From positions 1 to 64,000 of the forward strand of contig NZ_JRJG01000024.1 in NCBI RefSeq assembly GCF_000759435.1: a stretch of DNA of 64,000 nt, written 5' to 3'. Position 1 is the first letter of the stretch. Each line of letters starts with the position of its first letter. The notes under the pieces were generated by a model. It saw only the letters and a list, made by a program, of their open reading frames with translations. It was not told the origin of the DNA and did not search any database. This document shows positions 8,467 through 17,878 of this stretch, piece by piece. The position numbers were made by a program, and so were the translations under genes. Source of the DNA: Hoeflea sp. BAL378. Lineage in GTDB: Bacteria > Pseudomonadota > Alphaproteobacteria > Rhizobiales > Rhizobiaceae.

Positions 8467-9194
8467 CCGCGCTGGCGCTCACCGGTCTGCACGCCGGCTA
8501 CGACCGGGATCTCCCCATCGTCAAAGGCGTGAGTTTCACCGTCCAAAGGGGCGAAGCCGTCTGCATCCTAGGACCCAACGGCGCCGGCAAGTCGACGATG
8601 ATCAAGGCCATCGCCGGACTTGTGCCCTGCTTCGGCGGCGAGGTCCGTCTTGACGGAACGGACATCACCGGACTGGCGTCCCACGTCCTGGTCGGCAAGG
8701 GAATGGGCTTCGTCCCCCAGATGGAGAACATCTTCACCCGCCTGACCATTCTCGAGAACCTGCAGATCGCAGCCCAGCTGCTACCCAAGCAGGACCGCGC
8801 GGGCCGGATCGACGCCATGTTCGACATGTTCCCCGATCTCGGCAGCCGGCCGAGGGAACTGGCCGGCGCGCTCTCCGGCGGCCAGCGCCAGATGCTGGCG
8901 GCCGCGCGGGCGCTGCTCACGGAACCGCGGGTGCTGATGCTGGACGAGCCATCGGCGGGCCTCTCGCCCAAGCTCGTCGGCCAGGTCTTCGACACGCTTC
9001 GCCGCATCTCGGAAACCGGCGTGACGCTGGTGCTGGTCGAGCAGAATGTGCGCGCGGCCCTTGGCCTGACGGAGCGCGCGCTGGTGCTTGTCGACGGACA
9101 GTTGGCGCATGACGGACCGGCCGACGCCCTGCATGACGGCAGGCTGCTGGGCGAATTGTTCCTGGGCCACCGCACCGCCGAGGCCGGATCATGA
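8463..9194 (+). CDS. ABC transporter ATP-binding protein, LivF type
   Basis: A 243-residue ATPase, the usual shorter partner of LivG in HAAT importers. Walker A is GPNGAGKST, the Q-loop region is MGFVPQMENIFTRLTI, the signature is LSGGQRQMLAAARALL, and Walker B is VLMLDEPSAGLSP, followed by VEQNV with the family Gln-Asn. It forms the predicted ATPase heterodimer on the cytoplasmic face of the permease pair. It overlaps both neighbours by 4 bases (ATGA), so the block is translationally coupled. Confidence 0.9.
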   Translation: MTALALTGLHAGYDRDLPIVKGVSFTVQRGEAVCILGPNGAGKSTMIKAIAGLVPCFGGEVRLDGTDITGLASHVLVGKGMGFVPQMENIFTRLTILENLQIAAQLLPKQDRAGRIDAMFDMFPDLGSRPRELAGALSGGQRQMLAAARALLTEPRVLMLDEPSAGLSPKLVGQVFDTLRRISETGVTLVLVEQNVRAALGLTERALVLVDGQLAHDGPADALHDGRLLGELFLGHRTAEAGS

Positions 9195-10105
9195 ACCCGC
9201 AAGCCATCATCGACGGCCTTATTTCGGGCTCCACCATCGGCCTGGGCGCCATCGGCCTGACGCTGACCTACTCGATCCTGCGCTTCGCCAATTTCACCCA
9301 TGGCGACTTCCTCGCCTGGGGCGCCTATCTCACCTTGACCGTTGCAGGCGTCCTGGGGGGACTGGCGGCCGGTCTCGGCGCGCCCGTCTATCCGTTCAGT
9401 TTCGGCTGGGGCCTGCCGCTGGCGGTGCTCGGCGGCGTCGCGCTGACGGTCGCCCTGGCGCTGGGGCTCGACCGCATCCTGTTCGGGCGGCTCAGGGCCC
9501 GCGGCGCGGACACGATCATCATCGTCATGGCGAGCTTCGGCGCCTCCATGGCGCTGCGGTCGCTGCTGGAGTTCATCTTCACCGCCAAGCCGGCCTATTT
9601 CACCAAGGCGCTGCAAATCGCCAACCCGCTGGGCCTCGGCATGCGCGCCACGCCGGACCAGCTGCTGGTGATCGGCCTCACCCTGCTGCTCGTGCTGGTC
9701 CTGCATCTGGTTGTCACCCGCAGCGCCACCGGCCGCGCCATGCGCGCCGTCTCGGAAAATCCGGCCCTCGCCGGCGTCTATGGCATCGATGTCGGCAAGG
9801 TCGTCCGGGTCACCTGGATCATCGGCGCCGGCATGGCCTGCATCGCCGGCGTCATGGCGGGTCTGCTGGTGCAGATCCGGCCCTATATGGGGTTCGACCT
9901 GCTGCTGCCGCTGTTCGCCGCCGCCATCCTGGGCGGCATCGGCTCCATTCCAGGCGCCATGCTCGGGGGACTGATCATCGGCCTCGCCGAGGCCTTCGCG
10001 GTCCAGATCGTCGGCGCCGAATGGCGCGCGGCCGTCTCCTTCGTCATTCTCGTGCTGGTGCTGATGTTGCGTCCGCAGGGCATCTTCGGCCAAAGGGGGG
10101 CATGA
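9191..10105 (+). CDS. ABC transporter permease, LivH type
   Basis: A 304-residue inner-membrane protein with about eight hydrophobic segments. The N-terminal LIDGLISGSTIGLGAIGLTL-type opening, the NFTHGDFLAWGAYL motif and the cytoplasmic coupling segment SATGRAMRAVSENPALAGVYGI are characteristic of LivH permeases. It pairs with the LivM-type permease that follows. Its start overlaps the LivF stop and its own stop overlaps the next start. Confidence 0.9.
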   Translation: MNPQAIIDGLISGSTIGLGAIGLTLTYSILRFANFTHGDFLAWGAYLTLTVAGVLGGLAAGLGAPVYPFSFGWGLPLAVLGGVALTVALALGLDRILFGRLRARGADTIIIVMASFGASMALRSLLEFIFTAKPAYFTKALQIANPLGLGMRATPDQLLVIGLTLLLVLVLHLVVTRSATGRAMRAVSENPALAGVYGIDVGKVVRVTWIIGAGMACIAGVMAGLLVQIRPYMGFDLLLPLFAAAILGGIGSIPGAMLGGLIIGLAEAFAVQIVGAEWRAAVSFVILVLVLMLRPQGIFGQRGA

Positions 10106-11064
10106 TGGAACTCCTCGCCTATGCCGCCTTCTTTCTCACCATCGCCCTCACCTATGCGATCATGTGCCTGGGCCTGAACGTGCAATGGGGCCAGACCGGG
10201 CTGTTCAATGTCGGCATCGCCGGCTTCGTCGGCCTGGGCGCCTATGTCTCCGCCGCGCTGACGACGCCGGATGCCGCCGAGCGCATCGGCGGGTTCGGCC
10301 TGCCGATCGCCGCGGGATGGCTGGCGGCCATGATCGCGGGCGGGGTGCTGGCGCTGCTGGTCGGCCTGCTCACGCTGAGGATGCGCTCCGATTATCTGGC
10401 GATCACCACCTTCGGCATTGCCGTGGCGCTGCAGCTCGTGTTCCAGAACGCCGAAAGCCTGACCGGCGGCGCCTTCGGCATGGCCTTCATTCCGCGTCCC
10501 TTCGCCGGGTTGCAGGGGCAGTCCTTTGCCTTCAACCTCGTCAATCTGGCGCTGACGGTGGCGGTCGTCGCGGTGGTCTACCTGCTGCTCGAGCACCTGT
10601 TGCGCAGCCCCTGGGGTCGGGCGCTGCGGGCGGTGCGCGAGGACGAGGTCGCCGCCCAGGCGCTCGGCAAGAATCCGGTTCTCCTGCGTATCCAGGCCTT
10701 CGCGCTCGGCGGCGCCATCATGGCCCTGGCCGGCGCGGTCCAGGCCCATTTCATCGGCTTCATCGCGCCCGGCAACTACCTGCCGATGATGACCTTCCAG
10801 GTCTGGGCCATGCTGATCGTCGGCGGCTCCGGCAACAACCGCGGCGCGGTGCTCGGCGCCGTGCTGGTCTGGGCGATCTGGGCGCTGTCGGGCGCGCTGA
10901 TTTCGGAGGTTTTTCCGGCCGATCAGCAGGCCCGCGCCGCATCGCTGCAGATCGTGGTGATCGGCGTCATGCTCTGCCTTATTCTTCTCTGGCGGCCGCA
11001 AGGCATCCTGCCCGAAGTCCGCTCCGTCTCCCGTCACCTCGGCCGCCGCAACAAGGACACCTGA
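10102..11064 (+). CDS. ABC transporter permease, LivM type
   Basis: A 320-residue inner-membrane permease. It contains the LivM hallmarks LNVQWGQTGLFNVGIAGFVG, SDYLAITTFGIAVALQL and the coupling segment SPWGRALRAVREDEVAAQALG. The ATG at 10102 overlaps the LivH stop (ATGA); a longer open frame upstream runs through other genes and is not used. Together with 7684-10105 and the binding protein at 3764-5020 it completes a HAAT-type importer whose parts are split over two divergent transcripts. Confidence 0.9.
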   Translation: MMELLAYAAFFLTIALTYAIMCLGLNVQWGQTGLFNVGIAGFVGLGAYVSAALTTPDAAERIGGFGLPIAAGWLAAMIAGGVLALLVGLLTLRMRSDYLAITTFGIAVALQLVFQNAESLTGGAFGMAFIPRPFAGLQGQSFAFNLVNLALTVAVVAVVYLLLEHLLRSPWGRALRAVREDEVAAQALGKNPVLLRIQAFALGGAIMALAGAVQAHFIGFIAPGNYLPMMTFQVWAMLIVGGSGNNRGAVLGAVLVWAIWALSGALISEVFPADQQARAASLQIVVIGVMLCLILLWRPQGILPEVRSVSRHLGRRNKDT

Positions 11065-11067
11065 TCC

Positions 11068-12534
11068 ATGACACCTGAACGAAGGAACCTTACTCCCGAC
11101 CTTTCGATCAGCCGTATTCTCACCGGCCTCTGGCAGGTTGCCGACCAGGAGAAGGACGGCGTCCTTCTTGATCGATCGGCCGGCGCCAAGGCCCTTGCAG
11201 ACTACGCCCGGGAGGGGTTCGACACCTTCGACATGGCCGATCACTACGGCACTTCCGAACTGATCACCGGCGAGATGCTGCGCACCTGGCAGGGCTCGCC
11301 CAGGCCGATCGCCTTCACCAAATGGTGTCCCGAACCCGGGCCGATGACGGCCGAGATCGTCCGCAAGGGAGTGCAGGAACGGCTTGACCGTCTCGGCGTC
11401 GACCGCGTCGATCTGCTGCAGTTCCACTGGTGGAGCTTCGAGCATCCGGCCTGGCTCGATGCGCTGCACGAGATGACGAAGCTCAGGGACGAAGGCCTGA
11501 TCGGCGAGATCGGTGTGACGAATTTCGACGCCGCCCATCTCAATCTTGCGCTTGCCGACGGCATCCCGCTGGTGTCCAACCAGGTATCGTTTTCGCTGAT
11601 CGATCGCCGTGCCGCGGGTCATCTCGCCGAAACCTGCAGGAAGCACGATGTGCAACTGCTCGCCTACGGCACGCTGTGCGGTGGGTTCCTCTCCGAGCGC
11701 TGGCTCGGCAAGCCGGAACCGGACGCGGTGAAGGACTGGAGCGGCTCGAAATATTTGAGATTCATCCATGCGGCCGGCGGCTGGGCGGGCTATCAAGGCA
11801 TCCTGTCGGCGGCCGACACGATTGCCAGGAAACATGGCGTCTCGATTTCCAATGTCGCCACGCGCTGGGTGCTCGAACACGATCATGTCGCGGGCGTCAT
11901 CATCGGCGCGCGGCTCGGAGAAAACCAGCACCGCGCCGACAATCTGCGGCTGTTCCAGTTCGAACTCGACGCCGAGGACCACGCACTGCTCGTCCAGGCC
12001 TTCGCCGCCACCACGCCGATCCCGGGAGACTGCGGCGACGAATATCGCCAGCCGCCGTTCCTGACCGCGTCGGGCGACCTCAGCCATCATCTGGCCGAAA
12101 TGCCGAGCGCCATGCAGGCCGTCGCCGATCCCGACGTTCCCGACCGCGCACGCGTCTTCTCGGGCTCCCTGTGGGAACCGATCGCCGGCTATTGCCGGGC
12201 CTTGCGCGACGGCGACCGGATCGTGATCTCGGGCACCACCGCCACCCACGGGGTCGACCGCACGGTGGCCCTTGGAGATGCCGGTGCGCAGACGACCTAT
12301 ATTCTCGATAAGATCGCAGCCTCCGTGCGGGCACTCGGCGGCGATCCGAAGGACATCCTGCGCACCCGCATGTATCTGCGCGGCGAGGAGGATGTCGAGG
12401 ATGCAGCCCGCGCCCATGGCCTGCGCTTCGCCGCCCATCCGCCGGCCAACACCACATTCCTGGTCGGCAATCTGATCGGCGATTTCCGCGTCGAGATCGA
12501 GGCCGAGGCGGTCGTCAGTCGGAAGATCGGCTAG
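11068..12534 (+). CDS. Aldo/keto reductase fused to a RidA-like domain
   Basis: A 488-residue two-domain protein. Residues about 10-335 are an AKR barrel with tetrad Asp55, Tyr60, Lys85 and His120 (LLQFHWW), paralogous to the AKR at 5471-6520. Residues about 365-488 are a Rid/YjgF-like domain (GDRIVISGTTATHG, a VRALGGDPKDILRTRMYL helix, and VEIEAEAVV at the end). The Arg that canonical RidA uses to hold the 2-iminoacid (in PARSC of E. coli RidA) is replaced by PANTT, so ordinary imine deaminase activity is doubtful. It starts 3 bases after the permease, so it is co-transcribed with the importer and probably works on the imported compound. Confidence 0.87.
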   Translation: MTPERRNLTPDLSISRILTGLWQVADQEKDGVLLDRSAGAKALADYAREGFDTFDMADHYGTSELITGEMLRTWQGSPRPIAFTKWCPEPGPMTAEIVRKGVQERLDRLGVDRVDLLQFHWWSFEHPAWLDALHEMTKLRDEGLIGEIGVTNFDAAHLNLALADGIPLVSNQVSFSLIDRRAAGHLAETCRKHDVQLLAYGTLCGGFLSERWLGKPEPDAVKDWSGSKYLRFIHAAGGWAGYQGILSAADTIARKHGVSISNVATRWVLEHDHVAGVIIGARLGENQHRADNLRLFQFELDAEDHALLVQAFAATTPIPGDCGDEYRQPPFLTASGDLSHHLAEMPSAMQAVADPDVPDRARVFSGSLWEPIAGYCRALRDGDRIVISGTTATHGVDRTVALGDAGAQTTYILDKIAASVRALGGDPKDILRTRMYLRGEEDVEDAARAHGLRFAAHPPANTTFLVGNLIGDFRVEIEAEAVVSRKIG

Positions 12535-12549
12535 GGTCTCCGCCCGAAA

Positions 12550-13095
12550 TCAGGCGCCTGGGCCTGTCAGATGCCGTCGGCAGATCGAGACAGCCTGCGC
12601 AATCGTGTCTGTCCGGGCGCCGCCGATGGAGAGACGATGACACGTAGGGCCTTCTTCGGGCGGCTCGAGAATGGCAAGCTGGCTGTCGAGCAGGGAGACC
12701 GGCATGAAGTGCCCGCTCCGGCTCGCCATGCGGTTCCGGATCAGCTCCTCGGGACCGGTCAGGTGCACGAACACGACGCCCGGCAGCCGCGCGGCGATGA
12801 AGCTGCGGTAGGCCTGCTTGAGTGCCGAACACGAGATCATCACCGGCGGGGCGCGGGCGAGCGCCTCTTCGCAGACCCTCGCGAGCCACGGCCAGCGGTC
12901 ATCGTCCGTCAACGGCAGGCCGGCGCGCATGGTCTCGACGTTCCGGGTGGGGTGAAGCTCGTCCGCCTCGACGAAACTTCCGCCAAGCGCATCGGCCACC
13001 GCCTTGGCGACGGTCGACTTGCCGGCGCCGCTCACCCCCATGAACACAAAGAAGCGGGCCACGGCAGGCTCTGCTTTCTCCCCATCATCAGCCAC
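12550..13095 (-). CDS. gntK: Gluconate kinase
   Basis: A 181-residue P-loop kinase of the GntK family. It shows GVSGAGKST (about residues 20-28), EADELHP, MISCSALKQAYR and the family-specific HFMPVSLLDSQLAILEPP block. It phosphorylates D-gluconate to 6-phosphogluconate with ATP in the cytoplasm. It lies last on the minus strand after two flavoenzymes and a polyamine-type importer, 91 bases downstream of the DAO oxidase stop, and convergent with the AKR-RidA gene. A link between gluconate and that operon is not obvious; it may be a hitchhiker or the operon may process a sugar-acid conjugate. Confidence 0.87.
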   Translation of the reverse strand: MADDGEKAEPAVARFFVFMGVSGAGKSTVAKAVADALGGSFVEADELHPTRNVETMRAGLPLTDDDRWPWLARVCEEALARAPPVMISCSALKQAYRSFIAARLPGVVFVHLTGPEELIRNRMASRSGHFMPVSLLDSQLAILEPPEEGPTCHRLSIGGARTDTIAQAVSICRRHLTGPGA

Positions 13096-13186
13096 GATCC
13101 AGACATCCCTCCGGTCAAACGCACAGGTCCCGGACCGCGCCCGCAGCCCTCGTCCACGGATAAATCAGCCGATGACGAAATGGAAG

Positions 13187-14491
13187 CTAGACACCGAGCC
13201 GGTCGCGCAGACGGTAGACCGCCACGGACGGGCCGAGGAACCATGGGTTGCCGGTGTAGAACGGCCGGGTCTCGAAAGGAATCCGGCTGAAGGCGCCGAG
13301 ATCCCTGTCGATGCCCGCAGCGGCCTTGCCGAGCCTTGAGCCGAGATACCCCGCCATGCCCACGCCTGAGCCGCAATAGCCCATGGCGAAATAGAGCCCC
13401 TTGTCCTCGCCGCAATGCATCAGCGTGTCGAAGCTGAACGCGACGATGCCGGCCCAGGAATGGCTGATGCGGGTTTTGGAAAGTTCCGGAAACAGCCGGA
13501 CGAGTTCGGCCAGCAGCTTGGGGCCGCTCCTGCGCGGATCGGTTTCCTGAAGCGACACCCGGCCGCCAAACAGGATCCGCTTCCGGTCGGGCGAGGGCCG
13601 GTAGTAATAGACCAGCTTCCTTGTGTCGGAGAGGATGCGGTTGGTGGGAAACAGCCGGTCCATCGTCTCCTGTGGGATCTCTTCGGTGGCGATCACATAG
13701 GAGCCGATCGGGATCACCCGCCGCTGGTGCCAGGGCGTGAGCGGACCGGTATAGCCATTGGTGGCGATGATCACCTTGCCCGCGCGGATGCGGCCCTTGC
13801 CGGTGGAAACCTCGAAGCCCTGCGCACCACGTGCAAGATCGTTCACCCGGCAATGACTGACCACGATTGCGCCGGCCGAGCGCGCCACCTCCAGGAGCCC
13901 GGCATGATACTTGCCCGGGTCGAGGCTGGAATGGCGCGGAAACACGATCCCGCCGAAATAGGCGTCGGTGCCGAGCTCGGCGTGTTGCCGGTCCCGGGGC
14001 ACCATGAAGGCGCCGGTCTCGAACGCCGGATGACGGCTATCGCAATCGCGCGCGAGCTTGTCGTACTGGCCGCGCGTGTGCGCGCCGTGGAAGCGGCCGA
14101 CCACGCCGAAATCGCAGTCGATCCGTTCGTCGCGGACAAAGCCCGTGACATGGTCGAGCGATGCCTGCCCTTCCTTGAGGATGCCGATGGCCAGCTCTTC
14201 ACCATAGCGCTTTTTAAGCGTCGAGAACGACGGCTTGACGCTGGTCGAGATCTGCCCGCCATTGCGGGTGGAGCATCCGAAACCCGCGGCTTCCGCGTCG
14301 ACGACGACGGTCGCGAGCCCCGCCCGCGCCGTCTGCACCGCGGCGTGCAGGCCGGTGTAGCCCGCCCCGATGATAACGACATCGGCGGAAGACGGCAGCG
14401 CGGCGGGCGTGTCTGGCTGCCGCGGGCTCGCCTCCCACCAGTAGGGGTCGGGCTTGAAGTCTTCACTGAAGCAATCGTGTGGACCTGGCAT
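13187..14491 (-). CDS. FAD-dependent oxidoreductase, PuuB/OrdL-like DAO family
   Basis: A 434-residue flavoprotein. The dinucleotide-binding motif VIIGAGYTGLHAAV (about residues 41-54) and the GCSTRNGGQIS segment are characteristic of gamma-glutamylputrescine oxidase-like enzymes; the C-terminal GYCGSGVGMAGYLG segment closes the FAD site. The likely reaction is oxidative deamination of a secondary or primary amine. The ATG at 14491 is chosen because a GGGAG site sits just upstream, inside the end of the preceding gene; an ATG at 14506 has none. It sits beside the GMC oxidoreductase and the polyamine-type importer. Confidence 0.85.
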   Translation of the reverse strand: MPGPHDCFSEDFKPDPYWWEASPRQPDTPAALPSSADVVIIGAGYTGLHAAVQTARAGLATVVVDAEAAGFGCSTRNGGQISTSVKPSFSTLKKRYGEELAIGILKEGQASLDHVTGFVRDERIDCDFGVVGRFHGAHTRGQYDKLARDCDSRHPAFETGAFMVPRDRQHAELGTDAYFGGIVFPRHSSLDPGKYHAGLLEVARSAGAIVVSHCRVNDLARGAQGFEVSTGKGRIRAGKVIIATNGYTGPLTPWHQRRVIPIGSYVIATEEIPQETMDRLFPTNRILSDTRKLVYYYRPSPDRKRILFGGRVSLQETDPRRSGPKLLAELVRLFPELSKTRISHSWAGIVAFSFDTLMHCGEDKGLYFAMGYCGSGVGMAGYLGSRLGKAAAGIDRDLGAFSRIPFETRPFYTGNPWFLGPSVAVYRLRDRLGV

Positions 14492-14492
14492 C

Positions 14493-16115
14493 TTAAGCTC
14501 CCGCATGGTCGGAGAGGATCATGTCGGCGCCCTTTTCGGCCACCATGATCGTCGGTGCATTGGTATTGCCGGAGGTCAAGGTCGGGAACACCGAGGCGTC
14601 GATCACCCTGAGATTGTTGAGGCCGTGAACCTGGAGCCGGGCATTGACCACTGTGTCGCGCTCGCTCTCGCCCATCCGGCAGGTGCTGACGGGATGGAAC
14701 ACGGTTCCCGCCCGCGCGCGGATGTCGGCGATCATCTCCTCGTCGGTCTCGACCTGGCGACCGGGGCGGATCTCCTCCTCGAGGATCGCCGCGAAGGCCG
14801 GCGCCGCGGCAAGCCTGCGCAGGAACCGCGCGCCCTCGAGCTGCTCGGCCACATCGTGGTTGGTCGCGAGATAATTGGGATGGATCCGGGGCGCATCGAA
14901 GGGATCGGAGGAACGGAGGTCCAGATGCCCGCGGCTGGTGGGCCGGGTCGGCTGGGTTCCCATGATGACGCCCGAAAACGGATCGGGGCTCATCAGCGGC
15001 CGCTTGCCCGGCGGCGCCTTGGTATAGCTGACCGGCGAGAAGTAGAGCTGCATGTTGGGACGCTCGAGTTCGGGCCGCGTGCGGATGAAGCCGCCGGCCT
15101 GGTTGACGCCGAGCGACAGCGGGCCGCGCCGGCGCAGCACGTAGTTCAGCCCGTGCCGCAGCTTGCCGAGGAGCGGCCTTAGCTCGTCATTCAGCGTACG
15201 GACCCTGGCCCTGTAGGTGTAGTCGTTGCACAGATGGTCCTGCAGATGCCGGCCGACATTGGGCTGCTGGCGCACGACGTCGATGCCGTGGCGCTTGAGC
15301 AAGTCGGCGGGACCGACGCCCGAGAGCATCAGCAGTTGCGGCGAATTCACCGATCCGCCCGAGACGATCACCTCGCGCCCAGCCATTACCCGCTCGGTCT
15401 TGCCGTGCCGGACATATTCGACGCCGGTGGCGCGCTGACCCTCGAACAGGATCCGCGTCGCATGGGCGCGCGACAGCACCGTCAGATTGGATCGCCTGCG
15501 CGCCGGGTGCAGATAGGCGCGCGCCGCCGACATCCGGAACCCGCCCTTGGCCGTGTTCTGGTAAAGCCCGACGCCTTCGTTGGTGGCCCCGTTGAAATCG
15601 GGATTGTAGGCAAGCCCGCATTCGACCCCCGCCCGGATGAAAGTCTGGCAGGTCGGGTGCAGGTCCCGCTCCATGGTCGAGACATGGAGCGGCCCGTCGC
15701 CGCCGCGAAAGTCGCTCGCGCCCTGGTCGCTGGTCTCGCTCTTCTTGAAATAGGGCAGCACGTCGCTCCAGCCCCAGCCGGGATTGCCCATCGCCCGCCA
15801 GTCGTCGAAATCGCCGGGATGGCCGCGGATATAGACCATGGCGTTGATCGAGGACGAGCCGCCGATCACCTTGCCGCGCGGCCAGTAGCTGACGCGGCCG
15901 TTGGTGTTGGGATCCGGCTCGGATTTGTACATCCAGTTGATGCGCTTGTCGTAGAACGCCATGCCGTAGCCGATCGGCATCCAGATCTTGAAGTTCCGGT
16001 CATGCCCGCCCGCCTCCAGCAGCAGCACGGAGTATCGGCCGTTCTCGGTCAGGCGGTTGGCCAGCACGCAGCCGGCCGAGCCGGCGCCGACAATCACGAA
16101 GTCATAGGTTTGCAC
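14493..16115 (-). CDS. GMC family oxidoreductase (choline dehydrogenase-like)
   Basis: A 540-residue glucose-methanol-choline flavoenzyme. The N-terminal [17 protein letters not shown] motif, [21 protein letters not shown] (GMC signature 1), [18 protein letters not shown] (signature 2) and the C-terminal [19 protein letters not shown] pair supply the catalytic His and Asn. It oxidises an alcohol to an aldehyde with FAD. The BetA-like arrangement suggests an amino-alcohol or related substrate, but specificity cannot be read. It follows the permease gene by 26 bases and precedes the DAO oxidase by one base. Confidence 0.87.
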   Translation of the reverse strand: MQTYDFVIVGAGSAGCVLANRLTENGRYSVLLLEAGGHDRNFKIWMPIGYGMAFYDKRINWMYKSEPDPNTNGRVSYWPRGKVIGGSSSINAMVYIRGHPGDFDDWRAMGNPGWGWSDVLPYFKKSETSDQGASDFRGGDGPLHVSTMERDLHPTCQTFIRAGVECGLAYNPDFNGATNEGVGLYQNTAKGGFRMSAARAYLHPARRRSNLTVLSRAHATRILFEGQRATGVEYVRHGKTERVMAGREVIVSGGSVNSPQLLMLSGVGPADLLKRHGIDVVRQQPNVGRHLQDHLCNDYTYRARVRTLNDELRPLLGKLRHGLNYVLRRRGPLSLGVNQAGGFIRTRPELERPNMQLYFSPVSYTKAPPGKRPLMSPDPFSGVIMGTQPTRPTSRGHLDLRSSDPFDAPRIHPNYLATNHDVAEQLEGARFLRRLAAAPAFAAILEEEIRPGRQVETDEEMIADIRARAGTVFHPVSTCRMGESERDTVVNARLQVHGLNNLRVIDASVFPTLTSGNTNAPTIMVAEKGADMILSDHAGA

Positions 16116-16141
16116 GGGTGCGCCATTCTCGGGTTGGAGGC

Positions 16142-16999
16142 TCAGGTTTGGGGTTTGTCGCGCTGCACCAGGACCGAGACCAGCGCCAGCAAAGCCGAGC
16201 CGACCATCAGGAAGAACGACACCGCGTTGAGCACCGGCGTCGACCCGACCTTGACCATCCGGTCATACATGGTGATCGTCAAGGGCGCTTCGGAGCCCAC
16301 CAGGAACAGCGTGGTGTTGAAATTCTCGAACGAGACGAGGAACGCGACGATTCCCGCCGCCGCCATCGCCGGGAACAGGAACGGCAGGGTGATGGTCCTG
16401 AGCACCCGCGCGCGGCTGGCGCCGAGATTGAAGGCTGCCTCCTCCATCGATTCATCGAACTTCTTCAACCGGGCGATGATCACCAGCGAGGTGATGGTGG
16501 TGATGAAGGAGAACTGGCCCAGCACCACCAGCACGATGCCCGGCCGCAGGAAGCCGAGATCCAGCGACAGGGCCTCTTCCGCGCCATTGGCGATGTTGCT
16601 GGCGAGCAGCAGGATCGAGATGCCGAGGATGACGCCGGGGATGACCAGCGGCAGCACCATCATGATGTAGAAAAAGTCCTTCGCCGGAAATTTGCATCGC
16701 ACAAACAGGAACGCGTTGCAGGTGCCCACGAAGACCGAAAGCAGCGACACGCAGCTTGCGATGACGAAGGAATAGTAGAGACCGCGCAGCAGGCGCCGGT
16801 CATGAAACATGCCGAGCTTCGGCTCGGTGTCGTTGAAGAACCAGTCCAGCGTGAAGCCCTGCCAGGGCAGCGACGGGAACACCGAATCGTTGAAGGCGAA
16901 CACGCCGGCAGCCACCAGCGGCGCCGCGAGGAACAGGAAGAACGCCGCCACATAGAGCCGGTAGCCGGACAGGAAGACCATGTTGGGTTTGATCGCCAT
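16142..16999 (-). CDS. ABC transporter permease, PotC type
   Basis: A 285-residue inner-membrane permease with about six hydrophobic segments and the EAA coupling motif [23 protein letters not shown] (about residues 184-206). It belongs to the spermidine/putrescine (MOI) class and pairs with the PotB-type permease, whose stop it overlaps by one base. A large first periplasmic loop ([18 protein letters not shown]) precedes the core. Its ligand is set by the binding protein at 19100-20176. Confidence 0.87.
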   Translation of the reverse strand: MAIKPNMVFLSGYRLYVAAFFLFLAAPLVAAGVFAFNDSVFPSLPWQGFTLDWFFNDTEPKLGMFHDRRLLRGLYYSFVIASCVSLLSVFVGTCNAFLFVRCKFPAKDFFYIMMVLPLVIPGVILGISILLLASNIANGAEEALSLDLGFLRPGIVLVVLGQFSFITTITSLVIIARLKKFDESMEEAAFNLGASRARVLRTITLPFLFPAMAAAGIVAFLVSFENFNTTLFLVGSEAPLTITMYDRMVKVGSTPVLNAVSFFLMVGSALLALVSVLVQRDKPQT

Positions 17000-17868
17000 C
17001 AGCTTCGCGCCACCGTGCTGCTCAGGGTCTGGCCGGAAAGCTTGAGCCCGATCCAGATCACCAGGGAGGTGAAGGCCAGGAGCACGAACCCGAAGGCCGC
17101 GCCCGATTCCCAGTTGTAGCGGGTGATGAACTGGTCGTAGATCTGCTCGGTGAACCAGCTCGAATTCTTGCCGCCGAGCAGGATCGGCGTGAGATAGCTG
17201 CCGGCCGTCAGCATGAAGACCACGATGCAGCCCGAGACAATGCCCGGCATGGCGTAGGGGATGATGATCCGGCGCAGCACGGTCGGCCCGTTGCCGCCGA
17301 GATTGTAGCCCGCCTCGATCATCGAATCGTCCATGCCGTCGAGCGTCGACACCAGCGGCACGATCATGAACAGGATGACGGTATAGACCAGGCCGACGAT
17401 GACGGTGGCGTCATTGTAGAGGAATTCGATCGGCGTGCTGATCACGCCGGCCCATTGCAGGCTGCTCGAGATGATGCCGGTCTCCCGCAAGAGAAGGATC
17501 CAGCCGAAGGCGCGGATCAGGTCGCTCACCCAGAGCGGGATGAGGCACATCAGGAACAAGGCGCCGCGCGTGCGATAGCCCGCGATCTTGGCTATGTAAT
17601 AGGCGATGGGAAACCCGAGCAGTAGCGCCAGCACGGTCACCAGCAGCGACATCGATCCGGTGCGGATCAACGTGTTCCAGTATATCGGCTCGTTGAAGAA
17701 GTTGATGTAATTGCCGAGCCCGAATTCATAGACGCGCGGCGCGACCTTCTCGCGCAACGAAATATAGAGCATGCCCGCATGCGGCAGGATGATGAGCAGC
17801 GCGATCCACAGCGCGAACGGCGCGAAGAGCAGATAGAGCGACAGCCGCTTGATGTCGTTCTGCTTCAT
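16999..17868 (-). CDS. ABC transporter permease, PotB type
   Basis: A 289-residue inner-membrane permease. The EAA motif is IEAGYNLGGNGPTVLRRIIIPYAMPG (split around residues 195-220). The LRETGIISSSLQW segment and DLIRAFGWILLL agree with PotB-type proteins. It starts 10 bases after the ATPase stop and overlaps the PotC-type start, so the two permeases are coupled. No signal peptide is present; the first hydrophobic segment is an uncleaved anchor. Confidence 0.87.
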   Translation of the reverse strand: MKQNDIKRLSLYLLFAPFALWIALLIILPHAGMLYISLREKVAPRVYEFGLGNYINFFNEPIYWNTLIRTGSMSLLVTVLALLLGFPIAYYIAKIAGYRTRGALFLMCLIPLWVSDLIRAFGWILLLRETGIISSSLQWAGVISTPIEFLYNDATVIVGLVYTVILFMIVPLVSTLDGMDDSMIEAGYNLGGNGPTVLRRIIIPYAMPGIVSGCIVVFMLTAGSYLTPILLGGKNSSWFTEQIYDQFITRYNWESGAAFGFVLLAFTSLVIWIGLKLSGQTLSSTVARS

Positions 17869-17878
17869 CCGCGCGCCC

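Noticed and set aside
9883-12438. Very long open minus-strand frame opposite the permease and AKR-Rid genes
   Set aside because: Antisense to well-supported genes; low-complexity Arg/Gly/Ala/Asp/Gln-rich product typical of GC-rich shadow frames.
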